Below, in pieces: positions 27,772-38,239 of a stretch of 64,000 bases of DNA. The notes below the pieces were generated by a model. That model made no database searches, was not told where the DNA came from, and saw only the letters and a program-made list of their open reading frames with translations. The number at the start of each line of letters is the position of its first letter. The first letter of the stretch is position 1. Source of the DNA: Citrobacter amalonaticus (GTDB lineage: Bacteria > Pseudomonadota > Gammaproteobacteria > Enterobacterales > Enterobacteriaceae); assembly GCF_018252635.1 (NCBI RefSeq), contig NZ_JAGTXM010000002.1, positions 62,001 to 126,000 of the forward strand, in the 5' to 3' direction. Both the position numbers and the translations under genes were made by a program.

Positions 27772-28550
27772 TGCCGTCAATGGACTGGCAGGGGGTGCTT
27801 ACCGGCCTGCCCCTGCAATGGATCCTCTCCGGATTTCTCACCACGCTGTGGGTCAGCGCCGCGGGCATTTTCCTCGCCACGCTGCTGGCTATTTTTTTGT
27901 TAGCCCTTCGTCTTTCCGGCCATTGCGCGGGCCATCGTCTGGTAGCAGGCTGGGTATCGCTGTTTCGTAACACCCCGCTGCTGGTCCAGTTACTGTTCTG
28001 GTACTTCGCTGGCTGGAACCTGTTGCCGCGCAGTGTTGTTGCTTTTGTCAACGCAGAGCATGGCTGGTCAATCCTGCCCGGCAACGTCTGGTGGCTGACC
28101 CCCGAGTTTCTTTGCTCAGCGTGGGGACTCGGCGTGTTTACCTCAGCGTTCCTGGTCGAGGAAGTGGCCTCCGGGTTACAGGCGGTCTCCGCCGGACAAC
28201 GCGAAGCCGCAGTCTCGCAGGGATTTTCCTCATGGCAGACCTTCCGCCATATCCTGTTGCCGCAGGGGCTAACGAATGCCTGGCAACCGGTGGTGGGGCA
28301 ATATCTCAACCTGATGAAACTGTCGTCATTAGCCAGCGGCATTGGCTTTGCGGAACTGACCTACCAGGTTCGCCAGATTGAAAGCTACAACGCCCATGCG
28401 CTGGAAGCCTTTGCCGTGGGCACAGCGCTTTATCTGTTCACCGGCGTGGCGCTCGGTCTGCTGTTAACCCACCTGGGGCCCGCTCCCCGACAGGAGAAAG
28501 AGCGGCAAACCCGACAATCCCGGTTCAGGAGTCCCCAGCATGATCGCTAA
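27771..28550 (+). CDS. Amino-acid ABC transporter permease, first subunit
   Basis: A 259-residue inner-membrane permease of the HisMQ/GltJK family. Several membrane helices are evident, with the conserved cytoplasmic loop around EVASGLQAVSAGQREAAVSQ, the EAA motif that contacts the ATPase, and FRNTPLLVQLLFWYF in the early part. Its ATG overlaps the ATPase stop codon by one base, indicating translational coupling. The C-terminal tail is charged (QEKERQTRQSRFRSPQHDR). Confidence 0.88.
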   Translation: MPSMDWQGVLTGLPLQWILSGFLTTLWVSAAGIFLATLLAIFLLALRLSGHCAGHRLVAGWVSLFRNTPLLVQLLFWYFAGWNLLPRSVVAFVNAEHGWSILPGNVWWLTPEFLCSAWGLGVFTSAFLVEEVASGLQAVSAGQREAAVSQGFSSWQTFRHILLPQGLTNAWQPVVGQYLNLMKLSSLASGIGFAELTYQVRQIESYNAHALEAFAVGTALYLFTGVALGLLLTHLGPAPRQEKERQTRQSRFRSPQHDR

Positions 28551-29217
28551 TATTGCGGTGATAACCGACAATCTGGATTATCTCCTGTGGGGACGGCTGG
28601 CCGACGGTCAACCCGGCGGCGTGCTGTTGACCCTGATGATGGCGCTGGGGGCGGCGATGCTGGCCTTACCTGCGGGTATTGCCCTTGCCGCTCTTGCCTG
28701 GCGGTATCCGGGCGTTATCCGTAAGGGATTGTTCGTCTGGGCAGAACTCATACGCGGGATACCGCTGATCTTCGTCATTTTCTGGATGTGGTATCTGCTA
28801 CCCATGCTTACCGGCAGCGATCTCCCCGGTGCGGCAACCGTGACGCTGGCGCTGGCCTGGTTTACCGCCGCGTCGGTCATGCATTCGGTGTACGCGGGCC
28901 TCAACGCGCTGCCTGACGGACAGTATGATGCGGCGGTGGCTCAAGGCTTCAGCCCTGCGCAGGCATTAAGGGGGGTCCTGCTACCACAGGTGTTGCGCCA
29001 TGTATTGCCCTCCCTGACCGGGATATGCATTGGCCTGTTGAAGGACACCTCGCTGGCGTTTATCGTCAACGTGCCGGAGCTGACGACGGTGGCGGGACAG
29101 GTCAATAGCCGTGAACAGATTTACCCGGCGGCCATCTTCATCTTTACGGGCCTGGTTTACTATCTGCTTTGCTACGGGATGGAGAAAGCGACCCGGCGAC
29201 GATTTGCGCGTCGTTGA
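28540..29217 (+). CDS. Amino-acid ABC transporter permease, second subunit
   Basis: A 225-residue permease of the same family as the preceding one. The ATP-binding loop is YAGLNALPDGQYDAAVAQGF, and IRGIPLIFVIFWMWYL and GICIGLLKDTSLAFIV are the typical helices. It overlaps the first permease gene by 11 bases, so the four genes form one translationally linked operon. It is convergent with ydhT with only four bases between stop codons. Confidence 0.88.
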   Translation: MIANIAVITDNLDYLLWGRLADGQPGGVLLTLMMALGAAMLALPAGIALAALAWRYPGVIRKGLFVWAELIRGIPLIFVIFWMWYLLPMLTGSDLPGAATVTLALAWFTAASVMHSVYAGLNALPDGQYDAAVAQGFSPAQALRGVLLPQVLRHVLPSLTGICIGLLKDTSLAFIVNVPELTTVAGQVNSREQIYPAAIFIFTGLVYYLLCYGMEKATRRRFARR

Positions 29218-29221
29218 ACGT

Positions 29222-30031
29222 TCAGCACTCGACAAACTGGTGTGCGTCGTCGAGCCTGTATTTCACGCCTGCGCGGATCCCCGCCTCACCTTCAACGGCG
29301 ACGGCGAAACGCATGCGTTCACCGTCGTGATACGCCAGCGCCGCGCAGCCGCCCGGTCCCAGCATCACTGAATCCACAACCCCGGTACTGGCAACGATCG
29401 CGTTATCGCCGTTGCAGATAATATGCACATTGTCGCCGCTGTTAGCGATTTTCGCATTGGCGCCAAAGCTCACTATCTGGCTCAGATCGCCATTACTGGC
29501 GACATGGCTTCTCTCACCCAGAGTGCTCACGCGTACACGCATACCGCTGCTGGCGATCCGTGTTCCATCACCGGCGCTGCTAATACGCGTGGAGTTTCCT
29601 GCGGCAGCCAGCCGTGCGCGATCCCCTGAACTGCTGATATGGCTGTTATAGCCCACGCTACCAATGCGAACGCAGTAACCCGCACTGGCAATTTGTGACG
29701 CGTAACCCGCGCTGGCGATCTTCATGTTATCGCCCGCACAGCCGAGATTCGCGTTATCACCCGCGTTTGCCACCTGCTGATCGCCTGTTAAGGCGTCCGG
29801 GCGCGCCAGTCGGGACATGGCAGAGATATCCTGGCGAGCAAAATTTTCTTCGTCCAGCCAGCGCGACCAGGCGTATTCCACCAGACTGTTCGCCCAGTCG
29901 AGATACCCTTCGCGACTCAATGCCCGATGCACATCGGCGTAGTTACCGCCTTCAGGAAAACGGCGTAGAAACCAGCGGTACATCACCGCACCCACTCGCC
30001 AGTTGCGCAAGTCCTCTCGCGTGATCAACAT
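29222..30031 (-). CDS. ydhT: YdhT, nine-residue-repeat solenoid protein
   Basis: A 269-residue protein, last gene of the ydhYVWXUT operon. Residues 1-75 are a helical domain (WRVGAVMYRWFLRRFPEGGN). Residues 91-225 are fifteen tandem units of exactly nine residues: Gly falls at 91 and then every ninth position to 217, with Ile/Leu/Val five residues after each Gly and mostly Ala/Ser before it, as in ASAGYASQI and SSAGDGTRI. Such spacing implies a parallel beta-helix. No signal peptide is seen, so it is probably cytoplasmic. E. coli YdhT is its ortholog; its role beside the oxidoreductase is unknown. It overlaps none of its neighbours (3 bases to ydhU). Confidence 0.9.
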   Translation of the reverse strand: MLITREDLRNWRVGAVMYRWFLRRFPEGGNYADVHRALSREGYLDWANSLVEYAWSRWLDEENFARQDISAMSRLARPDALTGDQQVANAGDNANLGCAGDNMKIASAGYASQIASAGYCVRIGSVGYNSHISSSGDRARLAAAGNSTRISSAGDGTRIASSGMRVRVSTLGERSHVASNGDLSQIVSFGANAKIANSGDNVHIICNGDNAIVASTGVVDSVMLGPGGCAALAYHDGERMRFAVAVEGEAGIRAGVKYRLDDAHQFVEC

Positions 30032-30034
30032 TGG

Positions 30035-30820
30035 TTAATGCCGGTGATAGCCATCGACCATACAGCGGAACGTTTCGCCCGGCGTGCGGCCCGTGGTGCA
30101 CAGGTAGAGGTGACCAAAAATAAAGAACAGGCTGATGATAGCCAACGCGAAGTGCGCCTGTAACAACCAGTAGCGCACGCCGGGGAACAGATCACCCACG
30201 ACCTGCGGATACAGCGCCAGCAACCCGCTTAGCAACAACAGCGGCAACAGGCCGTACATCACGCCAACATAGGCCGCCTGCTGTAATGGATTAAACTTCG
30301 AGCGCGGCGTGGCCGGGAACGGATGCGCTTCACCCTGCATAATGCCGTAGAGGTAGAAACGGGTCTGTTTCATCGCCCGGGCCATCCAACCCTGAGGACG
30401 AATAATGTAATGGTGGCCGTTCCCACCCAACGCATTGATCAGAACGAAACCGACCCAGCATGCCAGTAGCAGAAATCCGCAGACTTCATGTACCGTCAGC
30501 AAGCTTTTGATCACCGCCGTACTGACCAACGAAAAATGATTGATGAGTCCACTGCCGAGCAAGAGTAGAAACAGCAACGCATTCGACCAGTGCCACAGCC
30601 GTACCGCTCGTGAGTACAGATATACTTTCTCACCATGCCCCGCAGCAGCCTTGTTGGCCGCGCGAAAACGAAGCCAGGCGTGCAGCCCAAGCACAAGCCA
30701 CATCGCCACCAGCAGAAGTCCGGCGATCACCAGCCAGACGGGCCAATACTCCGGGGAAAACACCGGCACATAGTTTGCCAACTGGGCCTGAAACTGTTCA
30801 GCATTCTGCGACGCGTTCAT
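30035..30820 (-). CDS. ydhU: YdhU, cytochrome b membrane subunit
   Basis: A 261-residue integral membrane protein of the cytochrome b561 / PhsC-like group, which anchors redox enzymes and passes electrons to or from quinone. Hydrophobic helices occur near residues 30-48 (VWLVIAGLLLVAMWLVLGLH), 78-95, 115-135 and 170-245. Histidines in AVRLWHWSNALLF, LTVHEVCGFLL and IFGHLYLC are candidate haem ligands. Its start overlaps the end of ydhX by four bases. The partner ydhX is a ferredoxin-type subunit. E. coli YdhU is annotated as a putative cytochrome. Confidence 0.92.
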   Translation of the reverse strand: MNASQNAEQFQAQLANYVPVFSPEYWPVWLVIAGLLLVAMWLVLGLHAWLRFRAANKAAAGHGEKVYLYSRAVRLWHWSNALLFLLLLGSGLINHFSLVSTAVIKSLLTVHEVCGFLLLACWVGFVLINALGGNGHHYIIRPQGWMARAMKQTRFYLYGIMQGEAHPFPATPRSKFNPLQQAAYVGVMYGLLPLLLLSGLLALYPQVVGDLFPGVRYWLLQAHFALAIISLFFIFGHLYLCTTGRTPGETFRCMVDGYHRH

Positions 30821-31485
30821 ACATTATCCTTTTTAATCAAATGTTGACCGAACCGACGATACAGATGGGGCTTGCCCGCGCCAGGAAGTTGATACTGGTA
30901 AAAGTTATTTTCCTGCAGCCAGCGCTGGATCTCCGGGCTGTCCTCGCGACCAAACAGCAGCGCATGCTCCGGGCAGGAGGTCACGCAAATGGGCGGGAAG
31001 CCTTTCGCCAGCCGGGACTGGGCGCAAAAATCACATTTATCCGCGACTTTGGTAATCGGATTCAGGTAGCGCACCTGATAGGGACACGCGCCGATACAGT
31101 AACTGCAACCGATGCAGCGCGAACCGTCGACGCGAACGATCCCGTCTTCATCGCGCCAGGACGCACCGGTCGGGCAGACCTCAATGCAGGGCGCATCGTC
31201 ACAGTGCTGACAAGACTGACGGAAGTAGTGATACAGCGTCTCGTTGTCATTATCTGAAACGGGAATATGCGCAATCGACAAACGACTTCCCTGCGCGGGA
31301 ACATGATTCGTTTTGCGACAGGCGCGAGTACAGATGTTACAGCCATTACATCGCGATTCATCATGGATCATGACGTATCGAACGGGCCCGCTTGCGGTTG
31401 TCTTCGCCAGCAGCGTCTGGCCGGGTCCGCTGAAAAAAATGACCGTTCCCATGCCAAGCACAAATTTTCGTCGAGTGAAGGACAT
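30817..31485 (-). CDS. ydhX: YdhX, 4x[4Fe-4S] ferredoxin-type subunit
   Basis: A 222-residue iron-sulfur protein. The N-terminus FTRRKFVLGMGTVIFFSG is a twin-arginine (Tat) signal, so the protein should be exported folded. Cysteine groups follow: CNGCNICTRACRKTNH, CQHCDDAPCIEVCPTGA, CIGCSYCIGACPYQVRY and CDFCAQSRLAKGFPPICV, four [4Fe-4S] sites as in DMSO-reductase-type electron-transfer subunits. It probably links the operon's oxidoreductase to the cytochrome YdhU. Confidence 0.93.
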   Translation of the reverse strand: MSFTRRKFVLGMGTVIFFSGPGQTLLAKTTASGPVRYVMIHDESRCNGCNICTRACRKTNHVPAQGSRLSIAHIPVSDNDNETLYHYFRQSCQHCDDAPCIEVCPTGASWRDEDGIVRVDGSRCIGCSYCIGACPYQVRYLNPITKVADKCDFCAQSRLAKGFPPICVTSCPEHALLFGREDSPEIQRWLQENNFYQYQLPGAGKPHLYRRFGQHLIKKDNV

Positions 31486-31535
31486 CTTGTTATCCTCTAA
31501 TGCTGTGGTCGCGCTCGTCCACGCTTTCCATGAAT

Positions 31536-32186
31536 TCAGGGATTCTGAAACTGCTCAACTTCCAGCCATTCGCACAAACCGTAGGCTTTGCCGTAACTCA
31601 TAAAGCGTTCGCTAAACAAATACGGCACGTCGTTCGACGACGAAACCGGGCGAATATCGGCATAGTCGGGATGCGTTTCAATTGTGGCCAGTGCGGCGTC
31701 TATCTGCTCAGGTGAGAAACCGTAAGGCGATTGTTCCAGCATGGCGACCTTGTACGGACGCGGATAGGTCTGGCAGTCAAAACGCACCGCCAGTGCGATT
31801 GCCCGACAGATATCCTTTTCCACCACCTGAACGCACATGTCGGCATAGTTGGCGGTCATGGTCCGGGTTGAGTAGTAATATTCATCCTGAGAGCCCGGCA
31901 CCCGGGCGATATCCTCCCCGGCAAGCCCCTCTCTGAGCATTTCCAGAAGTGGCGTGAGCTCCGCCTCCTCCACCGAGTACGGCGGTTGCAGGAACAGTTC
32001 GCGCGCGACAAGCTGGCCTTTAGCCGAATGTTGGCGGATAAAATCCGCCATAATCTCAGCAGGGCTTTCTGTCGTCGCCTGTTCTTGCGCGCAGGCTACC
32101 GGCTCACGTCGTCCCTGCAACCACTGCCGCTTTTCGAGGTCGACATCGGGTGCGGCAAGCTGACTCACATCCTCTGGTTGGCTCAT
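31536..32186 (-). CDS. ydhW: YdhW, operon protein of unknown function
   Basis: A 216-residue soluble protein between the AOR-like enzyme and the ferredoxin YdhX, matching E. coli YdhW in length and place. The ATG at 32186 was chosen because AGGGAAAATC precedes it; the frame reaches 15 codons higher. The N-terminal 40 residues look disordered (SQPEDVSQLAAPDVDLEKRQ), and the rest is mixed alpha/beta with few cysteines. No catalytic motif was recognised. It may be an accessory or maturation factor for the cofactor enzyme. Confidence 0.88.
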   Translation of the reverse strand: MSQPEDVSQLAAPDVDLEKRQWLQGRREPVACAQEQATTESPAEIMADFIRQHSAKGQLVARELFLQPPYSVEEAELTPLLEMLREGLAGEDIARVPGSQDEYYYSTRTMTANYADMCVQVVEKDICRAIALAVRFDCQTYPRPYKVAMLEQSPYGFSPEQIDAALATIETHPDYADIRPVSSSNDVPYLFSERFMSYGKAYGLCEWLEVEQFQNP

Positions 32187-32196
32187 GTGATTTTCC

Positions 32197-34946
<2,750 letters not shown>

Positions 34947-35120
34947 TTATTTTGCATCCTCTTCGCAAACGCAGTGTCGACAACACGTCCCAGGCTGATG
35001 CTAATTATGCTGAAACAGAGCCTCTGATGTTGCCTCCTACAGCTGAAGTTCTGCCATAACCGGATTGCATAAATAACGCAACTTAACGCAAATAAACTAA
35101 TCCTTTAGGGTTAGGCGAAA

Positions 35121-35165
35121 TAAATAATGGGAGTTATTGGCGGGTATAACTTTGATCGTTATCAA
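35121..35165 (-). promoter_or_regulatory. FNR box and -10 of the ydhY promoter
   Basis: TTGATcgttATCAA at 35152-35165 matches the FNR consensus perfectly. Reading leftward, a -10-like TATTTA lies at 35121-35126, which would place the start near 35116 and the FNR box about 42 bases upstream, the class II activation geometry known for E. coli ydhY. The operon should therefore be switched on without oxygen. Confidence 0.82.
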
Positions 35166-35190
35166 TTAAAAACGGGAAGGGAAATATTAA

Positions 35191-35382
35191 ATGCGTAGTG
35201 ATATTTATTATCATAAAGACTGTGAAACACTGTTTCGCCAGATTGCAAATAAATGTGAAACTGTTCTCAACTATAAATTAAAAAACGACCGATATATATA
35301 TAACAATATAGCGAATTATCCCTTAACGGTAATTGTCGATAACTTAGAAACATGCCTGACATTTCCCTGTGACGGGAAATAA
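35191..35382 (+). CDS. Small 63-residue protein of unknown function
   Basis: A short AT-rich frame (MRSDIYYHKDCETLFRQIAN at the start, ending FPCDGK) with GGGAAGGGAAATATTAA upstream of the ATG, a fair ribosome site. Three of the four cysteines are spaced irregularly and there is no membrane helix. I do not recognise it, and E. coli K-12 has no gene I know of here. The FNR box lies 26 bases upstream, so its promoter would overlap that site. A hairpin follows the stop codon. Codon use is AT-richer than in its neighbours, suggesting transfer or a spurious frame. Confidence 0.5.
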   Translation: MRSDIYYHKDCETLFRQIANKCETVLNYKLKNDRYIYNNIANYPLTVIVDNLETCLTFPCDGK

Positions 35383-35399
35383 GGGATGATCCCATCCCT
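35382..35399. terminator. Hairpin between the small ORF and fumD
   Basis: AGGGAT and ATCCCT form a 6-bp stem, and TTTCCC/GGGAAA just before it forms another across the end of the coding frame. It lies between two convergent genes. Confidence 0.45.
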
Positions 35400-35407
35400 C
35401 GTTGCGG

Positions 35408-35617
35408 TTAGCCTGCCAGCGCGTTGATTACCGTTACCATCGCCTGCTTTTCGAGGTCGCTACGCTGAATTCGTTGGTTCGCCAGCGCTGTTCGTAACAC
35501 CCCGGCAATCACGATATGTTTGGGTTCCTGTCCCAGATCGCGCATTTCCAGCACCACTTTGCCCACCACTCTGCACATCTCACGGTACAGTTCATCATCT
35601 TTTGTCAGGTTTCCCAT
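35408..35617 (-). CDS. fumD: Fumarase D
   Basis: A 69-residue protein (MGNLTKDDELYREMCRVVGK) nearly identical to E. coli FumD (formerly YdhZ), a small protein with reported fumarase activity. The segments MRDLGQEPKHIVIAGVLRTAL and QRSDLEKQAMVTVINAL match throughout (each shown in part). TGAGAG precedes the ATG. It lies between the ydh operon and ttrR on the minus strand. Expression in E. coli is linked to CRP and anaerobic growth, which fits this neighbourhood. Confidence 0.93.
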   Translation of the reverse strand: MGNLTKDDELYREMCRVVGKVVLEMRDLGQEPKHIVIAGVLRTALANQRIQRSDLEKQAMVTVINALAG

Positions 35618-35710
35618 TATTGTCTCTCATTGCAGGTCCAGTTAAACAGCATATATCAGACGGGATGGGATGACAAAAAACAAAGAAAATCAAAGAAATA
35701 ACCAACGGTA

Positions 35711-36313
35711 TTATTCAACGATATGCGTTTCCTTTAATTGTTGCCATTTATTGACCAGTTCTGCCAGATTTGCTGCCTGCATTTTTTCCATCACCCTGGC
35801 GCGATGCACTTCCACTGTACGTACCGCGATGTTCATCACCTGCGCGATCTCTCGGTTCATCAGTCCCTTAACGACGAATCCGGCCAGTTCACGTTCTTTT
35901 GCCGTGAGCACACGGTAACAGGTGGCGATCTGAAGTCGGCAGACAGCCTGTTCCGATACCACCAGCGCACGTTCCAGCGCCATTTGCAGCGGTCTGGCGC
36001 TGACCGGTTTTTGCAGGAAGTCTACTGCCCCCTGTTTCATCTGCTCGACGGCCATCGGTACGTCGCCATGTCCGGTGAGAAAAACCACAGCCAGCGTACT
36101 TCCACGCTGACGCAACACTTCATGAACATGCTTGCCGTCCATGACAGGCATCCGCATATCCAGCAACAGTACGCCCGTCTGATAGACATCGGCCTGTGCA
36201 AGAAAAACCGCCCCTTCTTTCCAGCACGTCACCGAATAGCCCAGACTCTCCAGCAGAAAGGCGCAGGCATCGGTGACCGCCGTATCATCATCGAGTAAAT
36301 GAATTATCGCCAT
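35711..36313 (-). CDS. ttrR: TtrR, tetrathionate response regulator
   Basis: A 200-residue two-component response regulator. The receiver domain has HLLDDDTAVTDA (acidic pocket), phospho-acceptor Asp52 in LLLDMRMPVMDG and Lys in LQKPVSARPL. The C-terminal LuxR-type helix-turn-helix is LTAKERELAGFVVKGLMN and NREIAQVMNIAVRTVEVHRA. The ATG at 36313 lies inside the end of ttrS (26-base overlap). TtrR activates ttrBCA when TtrS detects tetrathionate, as shown in Salmonella. Confidence 0.95.
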   Translation of the reverse strand: MAIIHLLDDDTAVTDACAFLLESLGYSVTCWKEGAVFLAQADVYQTGVLLLDMRMPVMDGKHVHEVLRQRGSTLAVVFLTGHGDVPMAVEQMKQGAVDFLQKPVSARPLQMALERALVVSEQAVCRLQIATCYRVLTAKERELAGFVVKGLMNREIAQVMNIAVRTVEVHRARVMEKMQAANLAELVNKWQQLKETHIVE

Positions 36314-38060
36314 TACGGCTCTTATCCTCCTGTTGGGTAAAATCCAGTACAACCGCCACGCCGGGCAACCCGTCTGGCGCGCGCTGATTTCGCAGGTGAA
36401 TCTCCCCCTGGCCGTAACGCACCAGCCGCTGACAAATCACCAGCCCCAGCCCCATCCCCTCTTTCCGACTGGTCTTGAAGGGCTGAAAGGCCTGATGCAG
36501 TAAAGCATCGTCAATACCGCCGCCATTATCCTGTAACGTGATGCGCACTCCCTGTGTCAACGCTGAGGCATCCATCCATAGCGTGGTGGCGCCCGCCTGC
36601 GCCGCGTTAAGGATCAGATTAGCCAGCACCTGCTCCAGCAAAACCGACGGCAGCAAAATCGTCAACGCGCGATCGACATTGCTGTGTAAGGTTAACATCG
36701 GGAACTGTTGTGCCAGGCGCAACAGTTGCCAGACATGTTGAACCGCCTCGTGAATGCTGATGTTCTCCCACTCTTCTGTGCGGGTCGGGCTTCCCTGAGC
36801 CTGACTCACCCAGCGGCGCAGATTTCGCAGGGTCTCTGCCCCACGCTGCGCCTGACGATCAATTTGCTCGAGCGCAGGCAATAACGCGTGCGCCGGATCC
36901 TGCGACTGCAGGCGAATCAGGCTTCCCTGCGCGTAATGACGAATTGCCGACAGCGGTTGATTCAGTTCGTGCGCGAATCCGGAGGTCATTTCGCCGAGGA
37001 CGCTCATCTGCCTTGCCGTTTCCAGCGCCTGTTCCTGTTGGCGCAACTGGACGCCGTTGCGTTCAAGCTGTTTGCCACGACGACGTACCAGCAGCATCAC
37101 CCAGATGTAGTTCAACGTCAGCAGCAGCAGGATCAGCACGGTCCCGCCCATTAGCCACTGATGCTGTATCAGCCAGCTTTTCACATCCAGCCACAAACGT
37201 CGCTGTTGTGGATGCTGCTGCACATCGCGCAGAAGCGCCTCTACCTGGCTTGTCGACGCCGGCGCGCCCCAGTGAAACGCGGCGGTGTCTGGCGCCGCCA
37301 GCAGTGCGCGGGTGACGCGATCGGCCAGCGCATCATTGACGGCAGGTAATGCGGCGAACGACCAGTCAGGATAGAGCGGCGTACTGGCTAAACAGTCAAT
37401 ATTACCGGGACGATTGAGCACCGCGATAAAATCGTTTTTTTCAACCAGTCCCTCTTCGTCCATTTTTTCCAGCAGGCAGACCGGAACAATCACCGCCTGT
37501 ACCGCTTTTTCACGGAGCAAATAGAGAAGTGCATCGGCCGGAAAACCGGTAAAGCGCAGGCTGAGGTCGCGCTCAGGGCGCAGACCGGCGTCGCTCAGCG
37601 CTTTATATCCCAGCAGGTAGCCGCCGAACGCCTGGGGATCGATGGCCCCCACCGTTTTACCGATCAGATCGTGTGCGCCTGTGATACCGCTGTCGCGCCT
37701 GGCAAGGATCGCACTGCCGATGACGTTACCCGTACCGCGCGCTGAACGCAGAGACGCCAGCCAGCGCAGTGGTGAATGGCTGTTCAGTTGCACAAATTGC
37801 GCCGGGTTGGTCACCACAAATTGCACGCTTTCGTTGTTCACTGCCGCCTGCATCTGGTGCAGATCCAACGGCCGGATATGGAACTGTTCTCCGGGAATTT
37901 GCTGATTAAGCAGCGTTTCCAGTGGCTGCCAGTGGTTACGGGTAGAAACCTCTCCACGCATCGCCAGAATCCCGATATTCCATGACCCCGCTAACGCTGC
38001 GCCACTGAACATTAAGGCCGATGCCAGCAGCGTCAGTCCCTTCACCGTTTGACCTCTCAC
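36288..38060 (-). CDS. ttrS: TtrS, tetrathionate sensor kinase
   Basis: A 590-residue membrane sensor kinase. A signal peptide (ending SGAALA) leads to a periplasmic PhnD-like binding domain (GSWNIGILAMRGEVSTRNHW, KTVGAIDPQAFGGYLLGYKA); one membrane helix lies near residues 298-318 (MGGTVLILLLLTLNYIWVM). The kinase part has the H-box FAHELNQPLSAIRHY, the N-box NLILNAAQAG and the G-boxes DNGGGID and GMGLGLVIC. A GTG start at 38060 is preceded by GGGGATAATGAC; an alternative GTG 15 bases on has AGAGG before it. It senses tetrathionate in the periplasm. Confidence 0.93.
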   Translation of the reverse strand: MRGQTVKGLTLLASALMFSGAALAGSWNIGILAMRGEVSTRNHWQPLETLLNQQIPGEQFHIRPLDLHQMQAAVNNESVQFVVTNPAQFVQLNSHSPLRWLASLRSARGTGNVIGSAILARRDSGITGAHDLIGKTVGAIDPQAFGGYLLGYKALSDAGLRPERDLSLRFTGFPADALLYLLREKAVQAVIVPVCLLEKMDEEGLVEKNDFIAVLNRPGNIDCLASTPLYPDWSFAALPAVNDALADRVTRALLAAPDTAAFHWGAPASTSQVEALLRDVQQHPQQRRLWLDVKSWLIQHQWLMGGTVLILLLLTLNYIWVMLLVRRRGKQLERNGVQLRQQEQALETARQMSVLGEMTSGFAHELNQPLSAIRHYAQGSLIRLQSQDPAHALLPALEQIDRQAQRGAETLRNLRRWVSQAQGSPTRTEEWENISIHEAVQHVWQLLRLAQQFPMLTLHSNVDRALTILLPSVLLEQVLANLILNAAQAGATTLWMDASALTQGVRITLQDNGGGIDDALLHQAFQPFKTSRKEGMGLGLVICQRLVRYGQGEIHLRNQRAPDGLPGVAVVLDFTQQEDKSRNGDNSFTR

Positions 38061-38082
38061 GTCATTATCCCCGTTGATTATG

Positions 38083-38096
38083 TTGTTTTAGATCAA
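38083..38096. promoter_or_regulatory. FNR-like box in the ttrS-ttrB interval
   Basis: TTGTTttagATCAA differs from the FNR consensus TTGAT-N4-ATCAA by one base. It lies between the divergent ttrS and ttrB genes. FNR is needed for ttr expression in Salmonella, so anaerobic activation is likely. Confidence 0.7.
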
Positions 38097-38110
38097 CAAC
38101 CCGCCGGGTA

Positions 38111-38124
38111 TGTGGTTAACCACA
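38111..38124. promoter_or_regulatory. Perfect palindrome in the ttrB promoter region
   Basis: TGTGGTTAACCACA is a perfect 14-base palindrome, 116 bases upstream of the ttrB ATG. It is a candidate TtrR operator. Its half-site, TGTGG, also resembles CRP half-sites, though the spacing is too short for CRP. Confidence 0.55.
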
Positions 38125-38239
38125 ATAGAGCTGTCCCCGCCACGATTTTTACACTGTAAATCATCGACATTCTTTATTCATCACACGCAAACCAACGGCG
38201 TGACAAATGTTTCGTTGTTGCCTTGAGACAGGAGAAAAA

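Noticed and set aside
29357-29761. CRISPR-like or DNA-level tandem repeat in ydhT
   Set aside because: The 27-base period is set by the protein repeat; the bases themselves vary too much for a direct DNA repeat or CRISPR array.
38111-38124. CRP site at TGTGGTTAACCACA
   Set aside because: CRP needs TGTGA and TCACA arms six bases apart; here the arms are too close, so another regulator is more likely.
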